The notes: generated by a model from the letters alone, not told the origin. 5,207 nt of DNA from Caldifarciminota bacterium (GCA_016935295.1 JAFGRF010000367.1:1-5207), one strand, 5' to 3'; positions 1 to 5,207 are shown, counted from the first letter of the stretch. Numbers and translations are program-made.

Positions 1-132
1 CAGTTTCTGCTCGCCGGAGCGGAACCGGTTGATGTGGACGACTTCGGGGACCGCGCCCACAAGCTCGAAGGCATAGGCCGATTCCTGGTCGCAATTGGTG
101 CCGGCAGCGAAGAGGACGCACGCTTTGACCAC
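1..132 (-). CDS. purQ: PurQ, phosphoribosylformylglycinamidine synthase glutaminase subunit, N-terminal 44 codons (partial)
   Basis: PurQ is the class I glutamine amidotransferase subunit of FGAM synthase. It releases ammonia from glutamine for the PurL-catalysed conversion of FGAR to FGAM in cytoplasmic purine synthesis. The visible residues read M(GTG)-V-K-A-C-V-L-F, then AAGTNCDQESAYAFELVGA, then EVVHINRFRSGEQKL. This matches the family start: a hydrophobic first strand, a G-[ST]-N-C-D-x-[DE] loop, the helix A-[YL]-A-x-E-L-x-G-A, and a VHINRL-like segment. The catalytic nucleophile Cys (near residue 85) and the His/Glu pair lie beyond the left edge, so activity cannot be judged. GTG at 130-132 is chosen because it places Lys at position 3, as is usual, and no other good start lies upstream. 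There is no Shine-Dalgarno sequence, which fits the leaderless reading suggested by the promoter. It follows the YVTN gene by 60 bp but is functionally unrelated to it. Confidence 0.9.
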   Translation of the reverse strand, partial: MVKACVLFAAGTNCDQESAYAFELVGAVPEVVHINRFRSGEQKL

Positions 133-140
133 GGGTGGTG

Positions 141-168
141 AGGATAGCCGTTGAAGTGCGCCTGTCAA
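141..168 (-). promoter_or_regulatory. Sigma-70-like promoter for purQ, predicting a leaderless or nearly leaderless mRNA
   Basis: On the minus strand a perfect -35 box TTGACA (163-168) is followed by a 16-bp spacer and TATCCT (141-146, four of six consensus bases). Standard -10 to +1 spacing places the start site at about 132-135, on or just before the purQ GTG at 132. Nothing purine-rich precedes that GTG (the bases before it read CCTCACCACCC), so the two observations support each other. The promoter fills the 60-bp gap between the YVTN gene stop and purQ and suggests that purQ is transcribed independently. The -10 match is only moderate. Confidence 0.6.
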
Positions 169-192
169 GCAACGGGATGGCCCGCGGTCGTG

Positions 193-2739
193 CTAGCGCG
201 TCAGCACAATCCTTACCTCGGCCGTCCTGGTTCCGCACGAGACGCGGGCGAAGTAGAGCCCCGCCGGTAAATTCCCGAAGCGCACCGGACAGGACGGCGT
301 GCTGATTTCGGACTCCGCACGAACCAGCCGCCCCTGCGAATCGTACAAACAAAGGCTGGCCGTCGGGCGGCCAGGTGATCCGGTGGTCAAGTGGAGAACC
401 GTCGCTGACCGGCAGGGGTTCGGAGTGGCTTGCAGCTTGAAGCTTGCGGCTTGCAGCTTCCTGAGTTCTGCCTGTCCCTGCGACGAGAAGTCCACGAGGC
501 TCACGTAGTCCGGCCCCGGGCCTGATACGGCGCACATCGAGGTGGCAGGGTAGAAGTCGAATTCCGACGGCACCGCAGGGAGGGCAACATGGTCAAGGCC
601 GTGGTGAACGTGTCCGAGGAAGTCGCCGACCGAGGCAGTCAGCACGACCGGGTCGCCATCGCTGTCAAACGCCACGTCAGCCAGCGGGCCGTAGGCGGCG
701 TAGGAGATGTTCTGGATCAGGGCGCCGGTGCGCGGGTCGGCGAGCGTCAGGGTCTTTGCCCCGTAGTTGCCGATGCCCATTCTATCATTGGCCGGGTCAT
801 AGGCGATGCGCATCGGGTACTGGCCGGAAGAGAACGTGCCGACCACCGATGAGCTGTCCCCGGCGACGTGCATGACCGTGTACGTTCCGGCCTGGTAGTT
901 CGTGACCGTGGCGAAGTCGCCGGTGGAGTCGAACGCAATGCACAGCGGGAAGTCGCCGGTCGGCAGCTCGGCCACGACCTGATTGGTCGCGACATCAATC
1001 ACCCGCACTAGGTCCTCGAACGAGACCGCAACTAGGCAGTAACGACCGCTCGGGCTCATACCGAGGCCGCTCCATATCCCGTAGGAACCCCAGACGATAC
1101 CTATCTCGCCGCAGGGAATTGTGGCTATGACCTGGCTGGAAGCTCCGTCCAGCTGGACTACGGAAATCGTGTTGGAGCTGATGTTGCCGACGTAGGCGAA
1201 CGAATCGTTGGGTGTGATGACGACCGTGGCCGGGGCGGTGCCGACTGGAACCTCGGTTATCGAGTTGCCGTTGAGGTCGACTATGCCCACGTCGTTGCCG
1301 TTCATGCCGCAGACGACCGCCCAGCGCGAGTCGGAGGTGAAAGCGATGTCCTGGGGCCGGTCGCCGAGCGGCAGGATTGTTTCGACCAAGGCCGACGGCA
1401 CGTCGATGATGCTCAGGTTGTCGGAGAGCACATTGGTCGAGATTGCAGTCGACCCGTCCGGGCTGAGTTTGACCCGGTGCGGAGCATCGCCCTCGGGCGC
1501 CTCGCCGGAAATGGTCGTGCCGCGGTAGGTCGGCGCAGAATTGGTGTAGTCGTAGAAGTAGACCCCTTCATGGCGCTGGGGGTCGAAGCTCGCCACGCGG
1601 GAGCCGACCGGCGAGACCGCGCCGAAGTACTGCGCGTTGCCCTGGTGCTGGCCCAGCAATTGCTCGGACGCGAAATCGACGACCGAGAACCGGTACTGGC
1701 CGCCGATGGCCTTGGAATGGTCCGGCGAGACACCGAGCCAGAACGCGGTGTAGGTCTGCGAGAAAGTCACGAAGTCGCCGGTTTCGAACTTCACCAGCGT
1801 GCTGGTGTTGTTGGAAGTACCGAGGTAGGCCTTGGAGCCATCCATGTTCACTGCCGCGTCGACCGTGCTCAGCGTGTAGCCCGTGATGACAACCGAATCG
1901 GTCACCGCGTGCGTAGCCACGTCGATCTGCCAGACCTTGCATGGGTTGTCGTAGTTGGCAGTGATGAGCTTCGTGTTGTCCCCGGAGTAGCGCACGAACC
2001 AGCACTTGCCTATGCCGGCAAGCGTATCGTCCTTCACGCCGGTCGCCGCATTCACCCAGAGGAGTTGCGGAGCCGTATCGGGAGCGATGATGTGGGAGCC
2101 GTCCGGCGTCACTTCGAAATCGCTGAACTGGCCATAGAACCGGCCGTTCTCGCTGTTCCAGCTCACCGTGACGAGATAGAACGGAAAGTCGCTGAACGTG
2201 GCGGTGTGCTCAAGCGTTGCGAGGTCGTATACCTCCAGCGTGTTCGAGATGTCACAGCCGACATAGGCCTTCTGCTGGTCCGGGCTTGAGTGTACGACCC
2301 AGGGCTGAACTCCGGAAGGCAGGCGGGCGACAACGGCCCAGTCGCTCAGCCGGACGATGCTGACCGAGTCGGCGAACGGCCGGCAGATGACGAGCAGGCT
2401 ATCGGTCACGGCCATTCCTGCCGGGTACGAGCCCACGTCAACTGTGGTCTCGGCCGCCATCGTTGCCCAGTCGAAGACCGTGATGTTCCCGGTCATCCGG
2501 TTCGAGACGATAACCTTGGACCCGTCGCGAGTGAAGACAGGCCGGTCCAGATAGTCGCCCTCGGCCGGGATCCCGGGGTCGACATCGTGCTGCACGTAGA
2601 GGGGCGCGAGGTCCACAAAGTCGGCCAGGGTCTGGCCGTGCTCGGCGACAACCGTAGCAATCCCCGGCTCGCCGGTCTGGTCGACCTGCGCTGCCGGTAT
2701 CATGACTGCAAGCGCGGCGAGAACAAGAGCGTATCCCAT
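193..2739 (-). CDS. Large secreted YVTN/NHL-type beta-propeller protein with C-terminal T9SS-type-A/FlgD-like module
   Basis: The protein has 848 residues. Residues 1-17 (MGYALVLAALAVMIPAA) form a hydrophobic signal segment that lacks any Lys or Arg. From about residue 66 to 720 there are some 14-15 repeats of roughly 35-45 residues with the propeller pattern SPDGS..Y-V.N...-D-N-[TL]-S-[IV]-[IV]-D-[LV]...-V..-[IL]-P-[TV]-G. The clearest lie at 420-457, 462-500, 507-543 (TPNDSFAYVGNISSNTISVV), 560-596 and 598-640. The count suggests two consecutive seven-bladed propellers, which is an inference. Residues 758-771 are a repetitive linker (KLQAASFKLQAT). Residues 772-848 are a sorting-type beta module with PNPC, LYDSQGRLVRAE, LPAGLYFARV and a VRIVLTR end. 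No catalytic motif is visible, so an extracellular binding or structural role is inferred. It is the second gene of an operon with the PQQ-like gene, 12 bp away, and its SD AAAGGA lies 6 nt before the ATG. The gene-2 stop codon is in frame just upstream, so no earlier start is possible. Confidence 0.88.
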   Translation of the reverse strand: MGYALVLAALAVMIPAAQVDQTGEPGIATVVAEHGQTLADFVDLAPLYVQHDVDPGIPAEGDYLDRPVFTRDGSKVIVSNRMTGNITVFDWATMAAETTVDVGSYPAGMAVTDSLLVICRPFADSVSIVRLSDWAVVARLPSGVQPWVVHSSPDQQKAYVGCDISNTLEVYDLATLEHTATFSDFPFYLVTVSWNSENGRFYGQFSDFEVTPDGSHIIAPDTAPQLLWVNAATGVKDDTLAGIGKCWFVRYSGDNTKLITANYDNPCKVWQIDVATHAVTDSVVITGYTLSTVDAAVNMDGSKAYLGTSNNTSTLVKFETGDFVTFSQTYTAFWLGVSPDHSKAIGGQYRFSVVDFASEQLLGQHQGNAQYFGAVSPVGSRVASFDPQRHEGVYFYDYTNSAPTYRGTTISGEAPEGDAPHRVKLSPDGSTAISTNVLSDNLSIIDVPSALVETILPLGDRPQDIAFTSDSRWAVVCGMNGNDVGIVDLNGNSITEVPVGTAPATVVITPNDSFAYVGNISSNTISVVQLDGASSQVIATIPCGEIGIVWGSYGIWSGLGMSPSGRYCLVAVSFEDLVRVIDVATNQVVAELPTGDFPLCIAFDSTGDFATVTNYQAGTYTVMHVAGDSSSVVGTFSSGQYPMRIAYDPANDRMGIGNYGAKTLTLADPRTGALIQNISYAAYGPLADVAFDSDGDPVVLTASVGDFLGHVHHGLDHVALPAVPSEFDFYPATSMCAVSGPGPDYVSLVDFSSQGQAELRKLQAASFKLQATPNPCRSATVLHLTTGSPGRPTASLCLYDSQGRLVRAESEISTPSCPVRFGNLPAGLYFARVSCGTRTAEVRIVLTR
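427..459. repeat. Intragenic direct repeat in the linker before the sorting module (KLQA repeat)
   Basis: The 12-mer GGCTTGCAGCTT occurs exactly at 427-438 and again at 448-459, a 21-bp offset. A third related copy, GAAGCTTGC, lies between them at 439-447. On the coding strand this gives the peptide K-L-Q-A-A-S-F-K-L-Q-A, at residues 761-771 of the YVTN protein. That is exactly the junction between the last propeller blade and the PNP of the C-terminal module. The unit is also partly self-complementary around AAGCTT (440-445). It could be a slippage-prone linker or a short interspersed element tolerated between domains. Confidence 0.7.
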
Positions 2740-2745
2740 ATGATG

Positions 2746-2751
2746 TCCTTT
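2746..2751 (-). promoter_or_regulatory. Shine-Dalgarno site of the YVTN propeller gene
   Basis: AAAGGA on the minus strand ends 6 nt before the ATG at 2737-2739. It directly abuts the TAG stop of the PQQ-like gene (2752-2754). Such tight packing suggests translational coupling inside one transcript, and it fixes the start codon. Confidence 0.75.
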
Positions 2752-4251
2752 CTAGTCAGCCAGCATCAGGAGCAGGTTTTCTCCGCTCCATCGAAAGAAA
2801 TAGGTGCCGGCAGGCAACCTTCGCCCCAGAGCATCACGACCGTCCCACGTCAAAGAAGAGGGAGCAGGAAGGAAAGAGGGGAAGGCGCGCACGAGCCTTC
2901 CGGAAGCATCGTAGACACCGGCCCGGGCCGGCGAACGGCCGTGGGCGGCGGACGACAGACGGATGTTGGTTCTCGCCGTGAACGGATTGGGCGACGCGCG
3001 CAGCACCGGTACTCGTATCTGATGGGTTGAGCCGAGCGCCGGTTGTGCCCCCATGTAGGCACGGAGCAGAGTCCCGGGTCCTGAGACAATCATCAGTCCC
3101 GGGTCGGTCAGGGCCGGGCCCGAGTAGTAGCAGTACCCGATGTCATCGTGCCAGAGCGTATCGAGGTCCGGGGTGAAGGCGTAGATGTGCCCCTCGCCCG
3201 AGCCGGTCGTCACACAGGCATAGACGTAGCCCTGGCGGTCAATTGAGAGGCGGGCGTTCACCTCCGCGCCGGCCAGGACCGGCGACGAGTCGAGGGTCGC
3301 GCCGGTTGCGGGGCTCAGGCGATAGATGCGCGTGCCCGAGGGGACGTAGAGCGTGCTGTCCGGGCCGATGCCGAAGTTCGAATACGTGCCGGGCGCCAGG
3401 TCGCTTCGCGTCCAGAGCTGCGCGAAACCGGTGTCGATGTCGAAGAACGCGTAGAACAGCCCGCCATCGCGCGGGCAATAGATCACGTTCCCCGGTCCGA
3501 CAACGAACGGAATCTCCTGGTCGCCGTCCCCGGGCAGCTCCGGGGTCTTGTACAGGGTGTTGCCGGTGTGCGCGTCAATCGCGATGAGGTACTTGGGCCG
3601 GTTGATGCCGAGGCCCTCCCACGCATACACAGTCGAGTCCGTCATCGCAATCCACTCGGCCCCGGTATTCGGTATCGGCCGGCTGTTGGTCCAGACCGTG
3701 TCGCCGCTCTCCCTGTCGAGTCGGGCGATGCCGCACTCGGCGCAGGGCGTGATGAGGTCGCCGTCGCCGGCAAGGCACCCGCACCAGACGATGCCGAGCG
3801 GTGCGGTCCAGTCCGATTGCCACACGATGTCGCCGGTCGCGGCGTCCACGCAGAAGATGGTGTCGTGACCGGTTTCCCTGAAGTTGCGTACGTACACGCG
3901 GCCGTCACCCATGGCGAACGGCAGTAACTTTCCGCCGGTCCGGTAGAGCCGGGTCCAGACCGTATCGCCGGTCAGAACGTTGTGGCAGACCAGCGGCCCC
4001 TGCATCGGGCTGAAGGAATAGCGCATCGTCACCGCGAACGTATCCCAGGTGTACACCTGCATCGCGATCGTGGCCGGCAACGTGGCGGCCTCCCACGCGA
4101 CGTCGTGTGTGTGCGGCCCGAATACATCCGAAGCGCCATTGTGCTCATTGTTGCCGCCGACGCTTGACCAGTAGCCGGCCGGGCAGAGCGAGCAGAAGAA
4201 GGCAAGCAGGAGGACGACGGCCGGCAATGACTTATGCATACGGGTTATCAT
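2752..4251 (-). CDS. Secreted PQQ-like beta-propeller protein with C-terminal FlgD/T9SS-type-A module
   Basis: The protein has 499 residues. ATG 4249-4251 is chosen because AAGGAG lies 6 nt upstream and a TATAAT promoter lies just beyond. An ATG at 4326 in the same frame would put the promoter inside the gene. Residues 1-26 (MITRMHKSLP, then AVVLLLAFFCSLCPAG) are a classical signal peptide. YWSSVGGNNEHNGASDVFGP (27-46) resembles the W..FGGN..H.G..GP entry strand of PQQ-like propellers. Blade motifs of the type G-D-T-V-W-T recur at about 94-100, 139-144, 182-188, 229-234, 273-281 and 362-367, which fits a seven- or eight-bladed propeller. Residues 417-499 form the tail module: ASPNPF, VYDASGRLVRAF, LTWDGRDALGRRLPAGTYFFR, ending MLAD. 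No quinoprotein dehydrogenase cofactor-binding residues can be recognised, so an enzyme is unlikely and a binding or structural surface role is inferred. It is the first gene of an operon with the YVTN protein. Confidence 0.88.
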   Translation of the reverse strand: MITRMHKSLPAVVLLLAFFCSLCPAGYWSSVGGNNEHNGASDVFGPHTHDVAWEAATLPATIAMQVYTWDTFAVTMRYSFSPMQGPLVCHNVLTGDTVWTRLYRTGGKLLPFAMGDGRVYVRNFRETGHDTIFCVDAATGDIVWQSDWTAPLGIVWCGCLAGDGDLITPCAECGIARLDRESGDTVWTNSRPIPNTGAEWIAMTDSTVYAWEGLGINRPKYLIAIDAHTGNTLYKTPELPGDGDQEIPFVVGPGNVIYCPRDGGLFYAFFDIDTGFAQLWTRSDLAPGTYSNFGIGPDSTLYVPSGTRIYRLSPATGATLDSSPVLAGAEVNARLSIDRQGYVYACVTTGSGEGHIYAFTPDLDTLWHDDIGYCYYSGPALTDPGLMIVSGPGTLLRAYMGAQPALGSTHQIRVPVLRASPNPFTARTNIRLSSAAHGRSPARAGVYDASGRLVRAFPSFLPAPSSLTWDGRDALGRRLPAGTYFFRWSGENLLLMLAD

Positions 4252-4257
4252 ACTGGA

Positions 4258-4263
4258 CTCCTT
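4258..4263 (-). promoter_or_regulatory. Shine-Dalgarno site that sets the start of the PQQ-like gene
   Basis: AAGGAG on the minus strand lies 6 nt before the ATG at 4249-4251. The second in-frame ATG at 4237-4239 has no such site in front of it (ATAACCCGT), so the upstream ATG is the start. Confidence 0.85.
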
Positions 4264-4273
4264 GGCATGAGCG

Positions 4274-4302
4274 ATTATAGAACCGCTGCCCGCAACCGTC
4301 AA
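4274..4302 (-). promoter_or_regulatory. Strong sigma-70-like promoter of the PQQ-like/YVTN operon
   Basis: TTGACG (4297-4302), an exact 17-bp spacer and a perfect TATAAT (4274-4279) stand on the minus strand. The predicted start is the A at 4268, giving a leader of about 17 nt that contains the AAGGAG ribosome site. The rest of the 141-bp gap to the CARDB gene (4303-4392) shows no gene and no convincing hairpin-plus-T-run terminator. A weak inverted repeat, AGCG-N10-CGCT, flanks the -10 box. Confidence 0.85.
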
Positions 4303-4392
4303 ACCCGCGTCGCGCCTTGTGAGCATACGGTCTTCGAGCTGCGACAGGGAATGCGCGGATGGGCAGACGGGTATTGGTGTAGGGCCGCGGGG

Positions 4393-5007
4393 CTAGCGAA
4401 CCAGGACTACTCTTCGAACGGCCTTGCCGCGTACCTCGAAGTAGACGCCGGGCCGCGCCGCGGACGAGCGAACACGGCTCCCGGTTGCCGTGTACCACGT
4501 GACCTTCGGACTGCCCGCTCCGACAAGACAGGTGGCATGCGATCCCAGCCGACCTGGCTCTTTGCCCTCGGGCTCTGCGACCGCCGCGCCGGAACGGGGT
4601 AGAACCACGACGCGCTTGATGCCGCCGTCGTTGTCCGGGTTCTGGTCGGGCGGCCACCTCAACTCGCAACCGCACACAATGTAGACGCCCGCGCTGTCAA
4701 AGACGCGGCCGCCATCCGGCCAGAAGACGTAGACCGTTTCGGACTGGCCGACGGCCAAATCCGGCAGCCCCCACGTGTTGCTGTAGACTACGACCGTGTC
4801 ATCGGCGAACATTGTGACGACAAGGGGAACATCAGACGCATCTGTGGTACCGTAGTTCCTGACGATAACACTGTCGAATACGTGGTACGTGTCGCCGACG
4901 AACACAGTGTCCCAGAGCGTGAAGTCAACCAGACCCACGTCGTACTGGGGCGCGGAGCGCGCAGCCGGCGCCGTCCGCGCCAAGGCCGGTGTCGCCAACA
5001 GGAGCAC
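4393..5007 (-). CDS. Secreted CARDB-like protein with truncated C-terminal sorting-type tail (uninterrupted part of the reading frame)
   Basis: The open frame from a GTG at 5007 gives 204 residues, but the natural start is almost certainly the ATG at 5053-5055. That ATG is in the same frame and is separated from this part only by an amber codon. The GTG itself has no ribosome site and would cut the signal peptide in half. Residues 1-11 (GTG numbering) are the end of a signal peptide (VLLLATPALA). Residues about 22-135 look like a CARDB/Ig-like domain: YDVGLVDFTL, VRNYGTTDASDVPLVV, LAVGQSETVYVFW, AGVYIVCGCEL, then DQNPDNDG, which is the E/D-x-N-x-x-N-D turn of that family. After a linker, residues 168-204 (VTWYTATGSRVR, RPGVYFEV, VRRVVLVR) are the second half of the same kind of C-terminal module as in the two propellers; the PNP half is missing. 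No enzymatic motif is seen. The family call is by pattern only. Confidence 0.75.
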   Translation of the reverse strand: MLLLATPALARTAPAARSAPQYDVGLVDFTLWDTVFVGDTYHVFDSVIVRNYGTTDASDVPLVVTMFADDTVVVYSNTWGLPDLAVGQSETVYVFWPDGGRVFDSAGVYIVCGCELRWPPDQNPDNDGGIKRVVVLPRSGAAVAEPEGKEPGRLGSHATCLVGAGSPKVTWYTATGSRVRSSAARPGVYFEVRGKAVRRVVLVR

Positions 5008-5055
5008 GGCGGCAACCGTGCCACCGACAAGGAAGAGCTGAGACTACTTCTTCAT
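5008..5055 (-). other. Likely true 5' end of the CARDB-like gene, interrupted by an in-frame amber at codon 4
   Basis: On the minus strand GGAGG leads into ATG AAG AAG TAG (5044-5055), then codes in frame for SQLFLVGGTVAA before joining VLLLATPALA of the downstream frame. Without the TAG this is a textbook signal peptide: MKK n-region, about 16 hydrophobic residues and an ALA cleavage site. No ATG, GTG or TTG occurs between the TAG and the GTG at 5007. The TAG may be a sequence error, a real nonsense mutation or a suppressed codon. The window alone cannot decide between these. Confidence 0.75.
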
Positions 5056-5059
5056 GCCG

Positions 5060-5064
5060 CCTCC
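5060..5064 (-). promoter_or_regulatory. Shine-Dalgarno site of the CARDB-like gene
   Basis: GGAGG on the minus strand stands 4 nt before the ATG at 5053-5055. The spacing is slightly short but the match is strong. It sits in a predicted leader of only about 11 nt and supports 5055 rather than 5007 as the intended start. Confidence 0.7.
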
Positions 5065-5088
5065 GTGAGACCATTCTAGAACTCACGG
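5063..5088. repeat. Perfect 7-bp inverted repeat over the -10 box and start site: candidate operator
   Basis: CCGTGAG (5063-5069) and CTCACGG (5082-5088) are exact reverse complements separated by 12 bp. Between them lies the palindrome TTCTAGAA (5074-5081), which overlaps the -10 box at 5073-5078. One arm covers the predicted start site (5066) and touches the ribosome site. The other arm lies in the promoter spacer. Transcription starts inside one arm, so the repeat could not fold in the mRNA and would act as a DNA-binding site. No regulator is encoded in the window. Confidence 0.55.
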
Positions 5089-5101
5089 TAAGGCTTGTCA
5101 A
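5073..5101 (-). promoter_or_regulatory. Strong sigma-70-like promoter of the CARDB-like gene
   Basis: A perfect TTGACA (5096-5101), a 17-bp spacer and TAGAAT (5073-5078, five of six bases) stand on the minus strand. The predicted start is the A at 5066, leaving a leader of about 11 nt before the ATG at 5055. It shares GTTCTA-x-AAT around the -10 box and a CTCA start region with the promoter at 4274-4302, so the same sigma factor probably reads both. Confidence 0.85.
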
Positions 5102-5207
5102 GCGGTTTGCCCCAGAGCCAGGGCCGGCCCGGGCACATCGTGACCCCCTCTGCGTAGTGCTGTTGCGATTGATGTTACCTGACGATCAACCAGAGCGTCA
5201 AGATCGA
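5098..5207 (-). other. Right edge: possible 3' end of an upstream gene, otherwise intergenic
   Basis: Two minus-strand frames could be the tail of a gene outside the window. One reads from the edge as SILTLWLIVR and stops at TAA 5175-5177. The other reads DLDALVDRQVTSIATALRRG and on to a TGA at 5098-5100, which lies inside the -35 box of the next promoter. The second is the longer (35 codons), but its third-position GC is mediocre. Neither can be assigned to a family. Confidence 0.25.
5113..5152. repeat. GC-rich imperfect inverted repeat upstream of the CARDB-gene promoter
   Basis: GCCAGGGCCGGCCCGGGC (5117-5134) folds as two 3-bp GC stems around one mismatch. An outer pair, CAGAG (5113-5117) and CTCTG (5148-5152), could extend it. 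No T-run follows on either strand, so it is a weak terminator candidate at best. It may be only a GC-rich spacer. Confidence 0.25.

Noticed and set aside
173..184. Terminator after the YVTN gene (minus-strand CGGG-CCAT-CCCG)
   Set aside because: The stem is only 4-5 bp and no run of T follows; the purQ -35 box comes next.
1477..3030. Long plus-strand open frames (1477-2289 and 2290-3030)
   Set aside because: They are codon-aligned antisense to the two propeller genes. In that register stops arise only opposite TTA, CTA and TCA codons, which are rare in GC-rich genes. Their translations show no domain pattern, whereas the minus-strand frames give clear propeller repeats.
4177..4251. Lipoprotein signal in the PQQ-like protein (Cys at residues 20 and 23)
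   Set aside because: The bases before both Cys residues do not give a lipobox: AFFC and CSLC lack the small residue at -1 and the usual Leu/Ile/Val at -3. An ordinary signal peptidase I site fits better.
2752..4251. PQQ-dependent dehydrogenase function
   Set aside because: Only the propeller blade motif G-D-x-V-W is present. No cofactor-binding or catalytic residues of quinoprotein dehydrogenases can be recognised, and the protein ends in a sorting-type module.
4252..4326. Upstream ATG at 4326 as the start of the PQQ-like gene
   Set aside because: The added 25 residues precede the signal peptide, have no ribosome site, and would contain the TTGACG/TATAAT promoter. The ATG at 4251 has AAGGAG at ideal spacing.
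5172..5201. A further minus-strand promoter, TTGACG-N18-TAACAT
   Set aside because: The -10 match is weak and the spacing is long. It would give a leader of about 110 nt in front of a gene that already has a much better promoter.
5103..5207. Plus-strand open frame at the right edge, including an ATG at 5172
   Set aside because: No ribosome site precedes it, codon use is nondescript, and no family resemblance is visible in the few residues available.

Overview
This is a GC-rich (about 60% by eye) bacterial window in which every gene I can support lies on the minus strand. Read in the direction of transcription, from right to left, it holds four genes. They are a small secreted CARDB-like protein (about 4393-5055), a secreted PQQ-like beta-propeller protein (2752-4251), a large secreted YVTN/NHL-type beta-propeller protein (193-2739), and the first 44 codons of purQ, which run off the left edge (1-132).

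The organism is probably from the FCB side of the bacterial tree or a related uncultured candidate phylum. The WOR-3/Stahlbacteria type is my best guess, at low to moderate confidence. The reason is the style of the proteins: signal peptide, propeller or Ig-like scaffold, then a C-terminal module of the T9SS type A / FlgD-Ig kind (PNP..., YD..GRLVR..., LPAG-Y-F-R) that ends at or within a few residues of the stop. All three secreted proteins carry such a tail, although the smallest has only its second half. No enzymatic motif is visible in any of them, so surface display, binding or a structural role is inferred.

Regulatory layout: three promoters with close matches to the sigma-70 consensus can be read on the minus strand. 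One precedes the CARDB gene (TTGACA-N17-TAGAAT), one precedes the PQQ-like gene (TTGACG-N17-TATAAT), and one precedes purQ (TTGACA-N16-TATCCT). The PQQ-like and YVTN genes form a two-gene operon with a 12-bp gap. purQ appears to be transcribed separately, probably as a leaderless or nearly leaderless mRNA. No convincing intrinsic terminator was found.

The oddest feature is at the head of the CARDB gene. A strong promoter and a GGAGG ribosome site lead into ATG AAG AAG TAG, followed in the same frame by a perfect signal-peptide core. An in-frame amber codon therefore sits at codon 4. A perfect 7-bp inverted repeat also flanks the -10 box of that promoter and looks like an operator. From that ATG to the left edge, one reading frame covers all four genes and their gaps, and it is interrupted only by four TAG codons, never by TAA or TGA.
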